This document shows, piece after piece, positions 1 through 8,233 of a DNA stretch of 64,000 nt. How positions within the stretch are numbered: the stretch's first letter is position 1; the number at the start of each line of letters is the position of its first letter. Origin of the DNA: VRUE01 sp036379955. GTDB taxonomy: Bacteria; Actinomycetota; Thermoleophilia; Solirubrobacterales; 70-9. The notes under the pieces are model-generated. The model searched no databases. It saw only the letters and a program-made list of their open reading frames with translations, and was not told where the DNA came from. The translations under genes were made by a program, and so were the position numbers. The DNA is taken from positions 35,827 to 99,826 of the forward strand of contig DASVFR010000025.1 of the NCBI GenBank assembly GCA_036379955.1. Reading direction: 5' to 3'.

Positions 1-352
1 CGGCGACGTCCTCGAGGTCCTGGCCCTCGACGACGTTGGCCGGCATCGAGTCGGCGGGATTGTCGTTGCTCGGCCGCGGGTTCTCGACCTGCGCCTTGAC
101 GATCCCTTCGATCGTTTCGCCGCCCTCGCCGGCGCTGCGCGCCGCGGCGAAGGCGTCGTCGAGGTTGGGCCCGATCTGGGCGGACGTACCGGCCTGCGCC
201 ATTTCGTGGCATACGCCGCAGTTCTGGACGAAGAGCGCGCGGCCCCGCACGGGATCGGCTTCCGTGGTGCCGCAGCCCGAAGCGGTGAGGACCACGGCCG
301 CGATTGCGGCAAGGGCGAGCAGCGAGGTTATTGCGGACGGAAGCTTTGGCAT
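1..352 (-). CDS. c-type cytochrome lipoprotein (partial, 3' end outside window)
   Basis: Reading back from an ATG at 352 gives 117 residues before the window edge. The N-terminus is a signal peptide ending in a lipobox-like LTASGC (Cys about residue 27), so a membrane-anchored extracytoplasmic protein is predicted. A CGVCH heme c motif follows at about residues 47-51, and a Met in the segment DSMPAN is the likely sixth heme ligand. This is the layout of a small class I cytochrome c that passes electrons to an oxidase. It lies on the same strand as the oxidase-like genes 968-4678 but is separated from them by a convergent hairpin and the plus-strand CBS gene, so it has its own promoter. Partner and redox role are inferred. 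Confidence 0.85.
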   Translation of the reverse strand, partial: MPKLPSAITSLLALAAIAAVVLTASGCGTTEADPVRGRALFVQNCGVCHEMAQAGTSAQIGPNLDDAFAAARSAGEGGETIEGIVKAQVENPRPSNDNPADSMPANVVEGQDLEDVA

Positions 353-474
353 ACGGCGCGGAGCGCGCCGGAGTCTATATGTCCCGGCCGCCCGAAAGCC
401 GCCTTGTGCGGGCGTCGCCGTCGGGTACGCTTGAGGCGATCAGCACTAGCTCACTACGGTCGAGGAGGCGCTGC

Positions 475-876
475 ATGCAGGTCAGGGACGGGATGTCGGA
501 GGTGGTTCTCACGATCGGCCCCACGCACACGTTGCGCGAGGCGGCGACGATGATGAGCGAGAAAGCGATCGGCGCGGCCCTGGTCAGCGATGACGAGCAT
601 CCGGTCCCCTGCATCCTCACCGAGCGCGACGTCCTCACGTCCGTCGGCAAGGGCGAGGACCCCGATTCCGAGCGCGTCGGCGACCACATGAGCGACGCCG
701 TGATCGCCGCGTCCCCGGACTGGAGCCTTGAGCGGGCCGCCGCCGAGATGTCGCGCCGCGGCATCCGCCACCTCGTCGTCTACGAAGGCTCGGACCTGGT
801 CGGCGTGCTCTCGATGCGCGACATCATGCGCGTCTGGACGACCGAAGGCGCGACCTCGGGGATGAGTCCCGACTAA
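475..876 (+). CDS. Two-CBS-domain protein
   Basis: The 133-residue protein consists of two CBS domains (about residues 1-60 and 65-125), the usual Bateman pair that binds adenosyl ligands such as AMP, ATP or SAM. Typical landmarks are a TERDVL segment closing the first repeat and SMRDIM closing the second. The ATG at 475 is preferred over an upstream in-frame start because GAGGAGG lies about nine bases before it. No catalytic domain is attached, so it is probably a stand-alone regulatory or sensory module. It is divergent from the cytochrome c gene and convergent with the oxidase cluster, and nothing in the sequence identifies its partner. Confidence 0.85.
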   Translation: MQVRDGMSEVVLTIGPTHTLREAATMMSEKAIGAALVSDDEHPVPCILTERDVLTSVGKGEDPDSERVGDHMSDAVIAASPDWSLERAAAEMSRRGIRHLVVYEGSDLVGVLSMRDIMRVWTTEGATSGMSPD

Positions 877-884
877 GCGGGGAG

Positions 885-947
885 GGCCATCGGGGTTCCC
901 TCTCAGGCCGCTTCGCGGGAGTTCCTGAGAGGGAACCCCCGATGGCC
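885..947. terminator. Bidirectional hairpin terminator
   Basis: Arms at 885-907 and 924-947 form an almost perfect inverted repeat of 23 bp around a 16-base loop. It lies between the convergent ends of the CBS gene (876) and the subunit IV-like gene (968). There is no T-tract on either strand, as for most hairpins in this window. Confidence 0.75.
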
Positions 948-967
948 TTGACGCACCGAGTCCGAGA

Positions 968-1261
968 TCAGTCCTTGGGGACGCTGATCGTCTCGACCGG
1001 GAGCACTGCGCCGCGAACGCGTTGCTTGCGGGGGAGCTTGAAGTAGGAACTGGCGGCGTCCTTGATCATGCTGCGCAGGGCGAAGAGGGCGACAACGAGG
1101 CCGATGATCGAGTAGATCCAGCCGCGCACCATGAAGCCCTCGGCGAAGATGCCGCAGAGGGCGAGCGCGATGGCGAAGGCGAAGATCGCGGGCGCCCAAG
1201 AGGGGCGGGGCCGGTAGACCAGCTCGCCGGGCTCGGGGACGTGTCGGGGTTCGGGGCTCAT
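968..1261 (-). CDS. Cytochrome c oxidase subunit IV-like membrane protein
   Basis: The 97-residue protein has two closely spaced hydrophobic segments (about residues 23-41 and 46-64) and a basic C-terminal tail. Size and two-helix layout match the actinobacterial cytochrome oxidase subunit IV (CtaF) group, although no diagnostic residue proves it. The ATG at 1261 overlaps the stop of the upstream 37-codon gene (ATGA), so translation is probably coupled. It is the last gene of the run subunit II, subunit I, CtaB, small gene, this gene. Since the two core subunits are degenerate, this may be a subunit of an unusual complex and not of a working oxidase. Confidence 0.55.
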   Translation of the reverse strand: MSPEPRHVPEPGELVYRPRPSWAPAIFAFAIALALCGIFAEGFMVRGWIYSIIGLVVALFALRSMIKDAASSYFKLPRKQRVRGAVLPVETISVPKD

Positions 1262-1371
1262 GAGGCGATGTAGAGAACCGCGGCGACGAAGCTGAGGGCA
1301 AAGACGGCGGCCGCGACGCCGCCGGCGACGAGGCCGGCGGAGATGCTCGCTCTTGCGCTCTCGCGATCCAC
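1258..1371 (-). CDS. Small hydrophobic protein of the oxidase-like operon
   Basis: A 37-residue frame starts with GTG at 1371 and ends in an ATGA overlap with the subunit IV-like gene. It encodes a short polar N-terminus and one Ala/Val-rich transmembrane segment (about residues 12-35). The gap to the CtaB stop is 13 bases, so it fits the operon. Small one-helix subunits are common in oxidase complexes, but this one matches no family I recognise. The overlap is the main evidence that it is real. Confidence 0.5.
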   Translation of the reverse strand: MDRESARASISAGLVAGGVAAAVFALSFVAAVLYIAS

Positions 1372-1384
1372 GGGCCGATTTCTA

Positions 1385-2281
1385 CTAGAAGAGCCGGTCG
1401 AGCGGCATCGAGACGAAGAGCAGCGCCAGGTAGGCGAGCGAGTAGAGGTAGGTGCGCAGCGCCCAGCGCCGGTCGCCGCTGCGCAGCAGGCGCACGGCGC
1501 AGTAGATGAAGCCGGCGCCGAGGGTCATCGAGGCGACCAGGTACTCGACGCCGAAGCCGCCGGCGCAGAAGGGCAGCTGGGTGACCGCGTAGAGGAGGAC
1601 GGTGTAGAGGAGGATCTGGCGGCGGGTCTCGTTCTCGCCGCGGACGACCGGGAGCATCGGGATCCCGGCCTTGGCGTACTCGTCCTTCATCAGCAGCGAG
1701 AGCGCCCAGAAGTGGGGCGGCGTCCAGAAGAAGACGATCGCGAAGAGGAAGAGGGCCGTGCCGCTGAGGCCGCCGGTGACGGCTGCCCAGGCGACCAGGG
1801 GCGGGACCGCGCCGGCGGCGCCGCCGATGACGATGTTCTGCGGCGTCGAGCGCTTGAGCCAGAGCGTGTAGACGCAGACGTAACCGAAGAGGCCGGAGAT
1901 CGAGAGCGCCGCCGCCAGCGGGTTGACGGCGAGTGAAAGCAGGGCGAAGGAGGCGCAGCCGAGCAGCACGCCAAAGCCGATCGCCGCCTGCGGCGAGATC
2001 CGCCCCGCCGCCACCGGCCGGGTCGCGGTGCGCGTCATGATCCGGTCGACGTCGCGGTCGATCGCGTGGTTGATCGCGCCTGCGCCGCCGGCGGAGAGGG
2101 CGCCGCCGAGGCAGGTGAGGAGGACGAGCCCGACCGAGGGGTCGCCCGCCACGTACATCGTCGTGATCGTCGTCAGCAGCAGCAGCGACTGCACCTTCGG
2201 CTTGGTCAGCGTGACGTAGTCGCGCAGGACCTGCGGTACAGCCGCGCGCTGGGCGACGACAGCCGTCTCAGCGCCGCTCAC
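1385..2281 (-). CDS. ctaB: Protoheme IX farnesyltransferase (heme O synthase)
   Basis: At 298 residues with about eight to nine hydrophobic segments, this is a standard-length UbiA-family prenyltransferase. The polyprenyl-diphosphate motif is clear at about residues 72-82 (NHAIDRDVDRIM, the N-D-x-x-x-D pattern). The early TKPKVQ segment and a WTPPHFW stretch are typical of CtaB. It adds a farnesyl group to heme b to make heme O, the precursor of heme A, in the cytoplasmic membrane. It starts four bases after the subunit I-like stop. Its presence implies heme O/A synthesis in the organism, though the oxidase homologues beside it lack most heme and copper ligands, so its product may serve an oxidase encoded elsewhere. 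Confidence 0.93.
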   Translation of the reverse strand: MSGAETAVVAQRAAVPQVLRDYVTLTKPKVQSLLLLTTITTMYVAGDPSVGLVLLTCLGGALSAGGAGAINHAIDRDVDRIMTRTATRPVAAGRISPQAAIGFGVLLGCASFALLSLAVNPLAAALSISGLFGYVCVYTLWLKRSTPQNIVIGGAAGAVPPLVAWAAVTGGLSGTALFLFAIVFFWTPPHFWALSLLMKDEYAKAGIPMLPVVRGENETRRQILLYTVLLYAVTQLPFCAGGFGVEYLVASMTLGAGFIYCAVRLLRSGDRRWALRTYLYSLAYLALLFVSMPLDRLF

Positions 2282-2285
2282 AGTC

Positions 2286-3983
2286 TCAGGCTACCGGCTG
2301 GGTCTCGCGCGCCGCCGGCTCGGGCTCGGCCGGGCTGTCGCGGTGCGCGATCGCCACGCGGATGTCGCGCAGCGGCCGCTCGCTGCGCACATCGGGGAGC
2401 ACGTCGAAGTTGTGCGGCTCCGGGGGCGAGAGCGCGAACCACTCGAGCGAATCGCCGCCCCACTGGTCGTGGCCGGCGCGGGAGCCGCCGGTGCGGCTGA
2501 AGATCGCGTTGACCAGCGTCAGCAGGATGCCGATCGCCAGCACGAAGGCGCCGATCGTGGCGATCAGGTTGAGCGTGCTCACCCCGGTGCCGGAGAAGAA
2601 CTTGTAGGCGTCGACGACCTCGCCGTGATCGCCGCCGGCGACGAACAGCGGCACGAAGGCGACGAGCGTGCCGAGGCCCATCGTCCAGAAGGACATCCGC
2701 GCCATCGTCTCGCCCATCGTGCGGCCGGTCATCTTCGGGAACCAGTAGTGCAGCCCGGCGAAGCCGCCGAAGACGGCGCCGCCGACGAGCGCGAAGTGGG
2801 TCGCCGCCGTGGCGTCGGTGGTGTTGTGCAGGCGCCAGGCGACGGCGACCATCGAGTGCTCGATCTCCGCTGCCAGCCCGATCGAGATCGCCGAGACCGC
2901 GCCGAGCGCGAACAGCAATGGGGCCCGCATCTGCAGCGCGCCGCCGACCATGGTCGAGATCAGGTTGTAGAAGATCAGCCCGAAGGGGACGATCAGCGCC
3001 AGCGAGAGCAGCATCGCGAAGTACATCCAGCCGATCCCGATCGGCGCGGTGAGCATGTTCTGCATCCAGGCGAGCGTGCCGATCGCGGCGATCGCGACCA
3101 GGGAGCCGGTGACGACCCGGCGACCCTGCAGCGGTCGGCGCGAGAAGACGGGAACGATCTCGGCGAGGGCGCCGAGGGCGAAGATCAGGATCAGCATGTA
3201 GGCGCCGGTGAAGAAGATCCAGCTCAGGTGCGACCAGAGCAGCGGCGAGCCGCCCGAGCCGTCGGCGAAGAAGATGCCGTCGAAGTTGCGGTCGATCAGC
3301 AGCATCGAGATCGCGCCCAGCATCACCGGGCCGATGAACAGCATCAGCCAGGAGCAGACCCCAGCCGCCCAGGCGAAGACCGGCAGTCGCCGCCAGGCCA
3401 TCCCCGGCGCCCGCAGGCCGTGCAGCGTGGCGACCAGGTTGACCGAGAGGAGGACGAAGCCCAGCGTGGCCAGGCCGGTGGCGGCGGCCCAGGCGTCGAC
3501 TCCGTTGTTGGGCAGAAAGGCGAGCTCGGAGAGTGGCGCCAGCGGGTTGACGCCGGCCTCCGAGGGAGTGAAGAGGAAGCCCGAATAGAGGACGGTCGCG
3601 CCGGCCAGGTAGAGCCAGAGGCCGATCTGACCGACCCGGGGCAGCGCCGTGCCGCGAGCGCCCGCCTGCAGCGGCGCCAGGTAGTAGAAGAAGCCCAGCG
3701 CCAGCGGGATCGCGAAGAGGAAGATCGCCGTCGCCCCGTAGAGCGAGAGGAGCCGGTTGAAGGTGACCGGAGTAAGCATCGTGTTCTCCGGCACCGCCAG
3801 CTGCAGTCGCATCAGCAGCAGCTCGACCAGGGCGATGAAGAGGAAGCCGAGCGCGGCGCCGATCATCACCCGGCCGACGTCCTTGTGGTCGGCGCTGGTC
3901 GCGATCTCCGTCCAGCGCGGCCGGCGGCGCGGGTAGCCGTCGACGACCAGCTCGGGACGGTGCTCGGGTCGCTCCGCGATCAT
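2286..3983 (-). CDS. Degenerate heme-copper oxidase subunit I homologue
   Basis: The 565-residue protein has the twelve-helix length and many structural motifs of CtaD/CoxA, including LAPLQAGA, EIVPVFSRRPLQG, LHNT and YWFPKMTGR. The ligand positions are changed. The MHG histidine (low-spin heme) is Tyr82. In the GHPEVY block the CuB His is Thr259 and the Glu and Tyr are also lost. The HH pair (CuB) is Gln308-Asn309. The heme a3 His is Ala394. Only the second low-spin heme His (His396) remains. The frame is intact and its ATG overlaps the subunit II-like stop (ATGA), so this is not random decay. A dioxygen-reducing centre cannot form as in known oxidases. It may bind one heme through His396 and Tyr82, or act structurally; this is inference. 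Confidence 0.88.
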   Translation of the reverse strand: MIAERPEHRPELVVDGYPRRRPRWTEIATSADHKDVGRVMIGAALGFLFIALVELLLMRLQLAVPENTMLTPVTFNRLLSLYGATAIFLFAIPLALGFFYYLAPLQAGARGTALPRVGQIGLWLYLAGATVLYSGFLFTPSEAGVNPLAPLSELAFLPNNGVDAWAAATGLATLGFVLLSVNLVATLHGLRAPGMAWRRLPVFAWAAGVCSWLMLFIGPVMLGAISMLLIDRNFDGIFFADGSGGSPLLWSHLSWIFFTGAYMLILIFALGALAEIVPVFSRRPLQGRRVVTGSLVAIAAIGTLAWMQNMLTAPIGIGWMYFAMLLSLALIVPFGLIFYNLISTMVGGALQMRAPLLFALGAVSAISIGLAAEIEHSMVAVAWRLHNTTDATAATHFALVGGAVFGGFAGLHYWFPKMTGRTMGETMARMSFWTMGLGTLVAFVPLFVAGGDHGEVVDAYKFFSGTGVSTLNLIATIGAFVLAIGILLTLVNAIFSRTGGSRAGHDQWGGDSLEWFALSPPEPHNFDVLPDVRSERPLRDIRVAIAHRDSPAEPEPAARETQPVA

Positions 3984-4678
3984 GGGACTTCTCCGTTTTC
4001 GATCAGGCCGACGACGCGGTCCTGAGCGGCCTGGATGTCGGCCTTCTGGGCCTTGAGGAATTCCTGGTACTTGGCGGGGGAGACGACTTCGACCGCGGTC
4101 CGCATCGGCGCGTAGGCCTGGCCGGAGAGGGTCGCCGCGTCGCCTTCGAACACGCCTTCCTCGTCGGCGCGGAAGACGACGTGGTTGGTCTTGCCGGGCA
4201 CCGCGTCGCGCTTGCCGGCGAGCGCCGGCACGTTCCAGGTGTGGATCACGTCGGTCGAGACCAGGTCGAGCTGGACCGTCGTGTCGACCGGGACGACGAG
4301 CTTGTAATAGGAGAAGGCTTCGTTGGGGTAGTCGTAGCGCCATAGCCACTGCTGGCCGGTGGCCGAGATCGTCAGCGGCTCGGAGCTGGCCGAGGCGAGG
4401 CCGGCGGCCTCGGTCGTCGGGGTCTCGCGCGCCTTGTCGGTGTAGATGACGCTGAGCACGAAGACGACGGCGGCGAAGGCGGTGAGGACGGCGCCGACCC
4501 GCAGCTGGGAGCGGCGGCCGGTGACGGACTCGCTCGCCCGCGAGCCGCGCGTCCCCCGGTAGCGACGCACGGCGTAGATCAGGGCGCCGTTGATCGCGAC
4601 GATCAGGATCGTCGCGGCGACGAAGCCGATCCAAAGCAGCGTGTCGATCTGGTCGGTGCCAGGGGAGTGCGGGGTCAA
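3980..4678 (-). CDS. Degenerate cytochrome c oxidase subunit II homologue lacking CuA ligands
   Basis: The 232-residue protein has two N-terminal membrane helices (about 13-37 and 62-80) and a cupredoxin domain with recognisable subunit II landmarks: QWLWRYDYPN, STDVIHTW and DAVPGKTN. In the CuA loop the usual CSELCGxxHxxM pattern reads AATLSGQAYAPM (residues 181-192). Both Cys are Ala181 and Ser185, the Glu is Thr183 and the second His is Tyr189; only His146 and Met192 remain. A binuclear CuA centre is therefore not expected. The start is TTG at 4678, very close to a TAGAAT -10 box, so the mRNA may be nearly leaderless. It is the first gene of the operon and overlaps subunit I. Confidence 0.87.
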   Translation of the reverse strand: MTPHSPGTDQIDTLLWIGFVAATILIVAINGALIYAVRRYRGTRGSRASESVTGRRSQLRVGAVLTAFAAVVFVLSVIYTDKARETPTTEAAGLASASSEPLTISATGQQWLWRYDYPNEAFSYYKLVVPVDTTVQLDLVSTDVIHTWNVPALAGKRDAVPGKTNHVVFRADEEGVFEGDAATLSGQAYAPMRTAVEVVSPAKYQEFLKAQKADIQAAQDRVVGLIENGEVP

Positions 4679-4688
4679 AGCGCGGCCA

Positions 4689-4717
4689 TTCTAATCACGC
4701 CGGGCGGCTCCTATACT
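4689..4717. promoter_or_regulatory. Divergent overlapping promoters of the oxidase-like operon and the PAP2 gene
   Basis: Only 49 bases separate the two starts. On the plus strand TATACT (4712-4717) ends ten bases before the PAP2 ATG. On the minus strand TAGAAT (4694-4689) ends ten bases before the TTG of the subunit II gene. Both spacings predict transcripts with very short or no leaders. The -35 boxes are not convincing. Confidence 0.45.
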
Positions 4718-4727
4718 CGCCGACCTT

Positions 4728-5672
4728 ATGGGTCGCCGATCGCGCTCATCTCCGGCGCTTCGCACGGCGCTGCGCGCCGGAGCCTGGAGCACCGTCGCCG
4801 CGGCTGTCGCCGTGCCGCTGCTGCGGCGCAGGCTTCGCGTCCCTGCCCCGGTGACGATCGCCACCTCCGCGGCGGGCCCGCTGGCGCTCGCCGTGCTCTA
4901 CCCGCGCTCGCGCAAGCGCGACGTCGCCCTCTTCGCGATGCAGATGTGGGCCTTCACGATGGTCCACGAGCTGCCCTACGACGATCCCGAGCGCCTGCGG
5001 TCGCGGCTGCGCGTGCGCTACCCGATCGCGGTCGACCGGGCGATCGGCCTCGGTCGCCTGCCCAACGCTCGCCTCCAGCGCGCGCTTCGCCGCCTGCCCG
5101 GGGTTCGTGTGCTCGACCACGCTCTGACCTGGGTGCACTGGCTCTGGTTCCTCGAGCCCTACCTCGCCCTGGTCTGGATCCTGCTGCGGCACCCGCGGCG
5201 CTTCCCGCGGGCGGCGCGGCAGATGGCCGCCGTCTTCGACCTCGGCTGCGTCGGCTACTTCGCGGCGCCCACGGCGCCGCCCTGGTGGGCCTCCGAGCAG
5301 GGTGCCACCGGCGAAGAGGTGCGGCGGATCATGGTCGGCGTCGGCGAAGGCACCTGGGGCAAAGCCTGGCCGGCGATGTACGGGGCGCTGGGCGGAAATC
5401 CCTGGGCGGCGATGCCCTCGCTGCACTTCGCCACCTCGACGATGGCCGCGATCTCACTGTCGGAAGCGGGCGGGACAGAGGGCGCTGTCGGTTGGACCTA
5501 CGCGCTCACCCTCGGCTTCGCCCTCGTCTATCTGGGTGAGCACTACGTCACCGACCTCGCGGCGGGGGGCGGGTTGGTGGCGGCGGTGCGGCTCGGCGAG
5601 CCGCTTGCCGAACCGGCGGTGCTTGCCGTGAACCGCGGGCTGCGCCGCCTGGAGCGCCTCGCGAGCGGGTAG
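4728..5672 (+). CDS. PAP2-family membrane phosphatase (inositolphosphotransferase-like)
   Basis: This 314-residue integral membrane protein has the acid-phosphatase signature: PSLH at 230-233 followed by HYVTD at 272-276, which supply the phosphate-binding and catalytic histidines. A hydrophobic core before and between the motifs fits the Aur1/Ipt1-like branch of PAP2 proteins, which act on lipid phosphates or transfer phospho-head groups. The N-terminal 60 residues are Arg-rich and cytoplasmic in character. The next gene, a flippase-like protein, starts nine bases downstream, so the two are probably co-transcribed and may share a lipid-related job. The substrate cannot be told from sequence. 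Confidence 0.82.
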   Translation: MGRRSRSSPALRTALRAGAWSTVAAAVAVPLLRRRLRVPAPVTIATSAAGPLALAVLYPRSRKRDVALFAMQMWAFTMVHELPYDDPERLRSRLRVRYPIAVDRAIGLGRLPNARLQRALRRLPGVRVLDHALTWVHWLWFLEPYLALVWILLRHPRRFPRAARQMAAVFDLGCVGYFAAPTAPPWWASEQGATGEEVRRIMVGVGEGTWGKAWPAMYGALGGNPWAAMPSLHFATSTMAAISLSEAGGTEGAVGWTYALTLGFALVYLGEHYVTDLAAGGGLVAAVRLGEPLAEPAVLAVNRGLRRLERLASG

Positions 5673-5681
5673 CTTTTCAGA

Positions 5682-6818
5682 GTGTCTCCCGAGGAATCGG
5701 AGAACGGCGGTCGCGTCGCCGAGCTGCCGATCTTCACGCCGCGGCGCCTGATCCAGACCGCGGTCCTCGTCGTCGCGCTGCTGGTCGGGATCTACTTCCT
5801 CTTCCCGAAGCTGGTCGGCCTCGGCAACGCGCTGGGCAAGCTCGACGATGCCGACCCGCTCTGGATCGCGATCGCGATCGCCTTCAACGTCGTCGCCTTC
5901 GGCACCTACATAGCCCTCTTCAAGGCGGTGGTCGGCGGGGACGTGCTGCGTCTCACCTGGAAAGAGACCTACGAGATCAACATGGCGGGGCTGGCGGCGA
6001 CGCTGATCTTCTCCGCCGCCGGCGCCGGTGGCATCGCGCTCACCTACTGGGCGCTGCGCAAGGCCGGGATGGAACGCCGCGACGTCGGGCGGCGGATGGT
6101 CGCCTTCCTCACCCTGCACTACGCCTTCTACCCGCTGGCGATCATCCTCTTCGGCGTCCTCCTGCGCACCGGCGTGGTCAACGGCGAGGACTCGGTCGAG
6201 TTGACGATCGTTCCGGCCGGGGTGGCCGGCCTGGTCCTCATCCTCGGCGCGCTGCTGGCGTTGATCCCGAAGGACCTCGGGCAGCGGATCGCGCGCCACG
6301 TGCACGGCGAGCGGGGCCAGTCGATCGCCCGCACGGTCGGCAAGGTGCCGGCCACCTTCGCCGAAGGCTTCCGCTTCGCGCTCGGTCTCTTCGCCCACCC
6401 TTCGCGGGGCGGCTTGGCGGTGATCGGGGCCGCCGGCTTCTGGGCCGCCAACATCGGCATCCTCTGGGCCTGCTTCCACGCCCTCGGCGTCCACGTGCCG
6501 CTCGCGGTCGTCGTCCAGGGCTTCTTTCTCGGCATGGTCGCCAACCTCTTCCCCCTCGCTCCAGCCGGCGTAGGGGCCGTCGACGCGGGAATGATCGGCG
6601 CCTTCGTCCTCTTCGGCATCCCCGAGGACGCGGTCTTCCCGGCGATCCTGATCTACCGCCTGGTCGCCTTCTGGCTGCCGATCCCCTTCGGCGTAGTCGC
6701 CTTCTTCCAACTGCGCAACCGCGTCCACGAGTGGGAAGAGGGCGAGTTGCCAATTGACCGGGGCGGTACTATACAAAGTGAAGTATTGGCCACGCCACTA
6801 GACTCGGGACGGACATGA
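5682..6818 (+). CDS. Lysylphosphatidylglycerol synthetase-like/UPF0104 membrane protein
   Basis: This 378-residue protein has about eight transmembrane segments and the overall pattern of the MprF flippase-domain (UPF0104, AglD-like) family: a conserved interior around FSAAGAGGIALTYWALRKAG and a late APAGVGAVDAGMIGAF stretch. Proteins of this family flip or handle lipid-linked molecules; no aminoacyltransferase domain is attached. GTG at 5682 lies nine bases after the PAP2 stop, and the stop overlaps the TrxB start (ATGA), so the three genes form one transcript. The substrate is unknown. Confidence 0.75.
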   Translation: MSPEESENGGRVAELPIFTPRRLIQTAVLVVALLVGIYFLFPKLVGLGNALGKLDDADPLWIAIAIAFNVVAFGTYIALFKAVVGGDVLRLTWKETYEINMAGLAATLIFSAAGAGGIALTYWALRKAGMERRDVGRRMVAFLTLHYAFYPLAIILFGVLLRTGVVNGEDSVELTIVPAGVAGLVLILGALLALIPKDLGQRIARHVHGERGQSIARTVGKVPATFAEGFRFALGLFAHPSRGGLAVIGAAGFWAANIGILWACFHALGVHVPLAVVVQGFFLGMVANLFPLAPAGVGAVDAGMIGAFVLFGIPEDAVFPAILIYRLVAFWLPIPFGVVAFFQLRNRVHEWEEGELPIDRGGTIQSEVLATPLDSGRT

Positions 6819-7825
6819 CAGAGGACAGAAAAGTCGAGAACGTGATCGTCGTCGGCGGCGGGCCGGCCGGCTACACGGCCGCGCTCTACACCGCGCGCGC
6901 CAACCTGGAGCCGCTCGTCTTCGAGGGCTTCCAGTGGGGCGGGCAGCTGCAGAACACGACCGACGTCGAGAACTATCCGGGCTACCCCGAGGGGATCATG
7001 GGCCCGGAGATGATGAGCCAGTTCCGCGCTCAGGCCGAGCGCTTCGGGACGCGCTTCATCACCGATGACGTCGACCGGGTCGAGCTCTCCGACGGCGGCG
7101 TGCAGAAGGTTTATCTGGGCGATGAGGAGTACCTGGCCAAGGCCGTGATCCTGGCGACGGGGGCCGAGCCCCGTCGGCTGGGCGTTCCGGGCGAGATGGA
7201 GCTCGGGGGCCGCGGCGTCTCCACCTGCGGTGTCTGCGACGGGGCCTTCTTCAAGGATCGGCGGGTGATCGTGATCGGCGGTGGCGACTCGGCGATGGAG
7301 GACGCGATCTTCATCTCCAAGTACGCCAGCGAGCTGACGATCGTCAACCGGCGCGAGGAGTTCCGCGCCTCGAAGATCATGCTCGAGCGCACGCGGGAGC
7401 GCCCGAACATCGGCTTCAAGACGCCGTTCGTCCCCAAGGAGTTCGTCGTCGGCGAGGACGGCAAGCTCGACCACGTGCGCCTGGTCAACGTCGAGACCGA
7501 CGAGGTCGAGGACTTTGCCACCGACGGCGCCTTCATCGCGATCGGCCACATCCCCCGCTCGGAGGTCGTGACCGGCCAGGTCGACACCGACGAGGAGGGC
7601 TACATCCTCACCGAGGCGGGCTCGACCAGGACCAACCTCGCCGGCGTCTTCGCCGTCGGCGACGTCGTCGACCGCACCTACCGCCAGGCGATCACCGCCG
7701 CCGGCAGCGGCTGCAAGGGTGCCCTCGACGCCGAGTGGTACCTGCGCGACATCCCGCCCTCGCCCGAGGCCCACTGGATGCCCGGCGGCGAGCCGCAAGA
7801 GGTCGCCCCGACGCCTGGGTCGTAG
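6815..7825 (+). CDS. trxB: Thioredoxin reductase
   Basis: The 336-residue flavoprotein has an N-terminal FAD dinucleotide fold (GGGPAG at 14-19), the redox-active CGVCDG pair (Cys138 and Cys141) and a second NADPH fold (IGGGDSAMEDA just after residue 153), ending with the GVFAVGDV FAD segment. It transfers electrons from NADPH through FAD and the Cys pair to thioredoxin in the cytoplasm. The CxxC contains GV in place of the more usual AT, a tolerated change. Translation is probably coupled to the upstream membrane gene through the ATGA overlap. Its stop codon abuts the VapC stop on the other strand with no base between. Confidence 0.93.
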   Translation: MTEDRKVENVIVVGGGPAGYTAALYTARANLEPLVFEGFQWGGQLQNTTDVENYPGYPEGIMGPEMMSQFRAQAERFGTRFITDDVDRVELSDGGVQKVYLGDEEYLAKAVILATGAEPRRLGVPGEMELGGRGVSTCGVCDGAFFKDRRVIVIGGGDSAMEDAIFISKYASELTIVNRREEFRASKIMLERTRERPNIGFKTPFVPKEFVVGEDGKLDHVRLVNVETDEVEDFATDGAFIAIGHIPRSEVVTGQVDTDEEGYILTEAGSTRTNLAGVFAVGDVVDRTYRQAITAAGSGCKGALDAEWYLRDIPPSPEAHWMPGGEPQEVAPTPGS

Positions 7826-8233
7826 TCAGACCTGCAATACAGCGAGTGCCGCGTGGGCGGAGGCGATCTTTTCGAAATCGTCGTCCTGGCTGACGACCGG
7901 TAGGCCGTGCTCCACCGCTGTGGCAGCGATCAGGGCGTCGGTGAGCTTGACCGTGCGATGAGTGCCTGCCTTCCTGCAGTCGGCGACGAGGCGGGCCCAG
8001 GCGGTCATTACCGCCTCGCTGATCGGGATCGGATCCGCTGACCTGGCGAGGGCAAGAGTGTCGGCTCGGCGCGCGCGCGCGTCGTCATCGGGTGCGTTGA
8101 GTACGCCGAGCTGAAGCTCGCCGATCGTGACCACCGAGACGGCGACCCGGTCCGGCAACTCGTCGAGCTCTCGGCCGGTCTCACGGGCGATGAAGACCGA
8201 GGTATCGAGGAGCCCCGCGGCCGGCGTGCTCAA
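7826..8233 (-). CDS. vapC: PIN-domain toxin (VapC-like ribonuclease)
   Basis: The 135-residue protein is a complete PIN domain: the first metal-binding Asp in LLDTSVFI (about residue 9), a central Glu in IGELQLG, Asp in LTDALIAA and Asp in SQDDDFEKI. VapC toxins cut RNA, often tRNA, in the cytoplasm when the antitoxin is degraded. Its ATG overlaps the antitoxin stop (ATGA), the standard coupled order antitoxin then toxin. The pair sits at the convergent end of trxB without any spacer. Confidence 0.9.
   Translation of the reverse strand: MSTPAAGLLDTSVFIARETGRELDELPDRVAVSVVTIGELQLGVLNAPDDDARARRADTLALARSADPIPISEAVMTAWARLVADCRKAGTHRTVKLTDALIAATAVEHGLPVVSQDDDFEKIASAHAALAVLQV

Noticed and set aside
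2286..3983. Calling the subunit I gene a working cytochrome c oxidase, or a pseudogene
   Set aside because: Ligand losses exclude the first; an intact frame, coupled translation and conserved structural motifs argue against the second.
2343..4025. Long plus-strand open frame opposite the subunit I gene
   Set aside because: It is an antisense shadow of GC-rich coding DNA, with low-complexity Arg/Glu/Asp composition and no motif or ribosome site.
6750..6800. Promoter with TTGACC and TATACA before trxB
   Set aside because: The hexamers are about ten bases apart, far too close, and trxB is coupled to the upstream gene.
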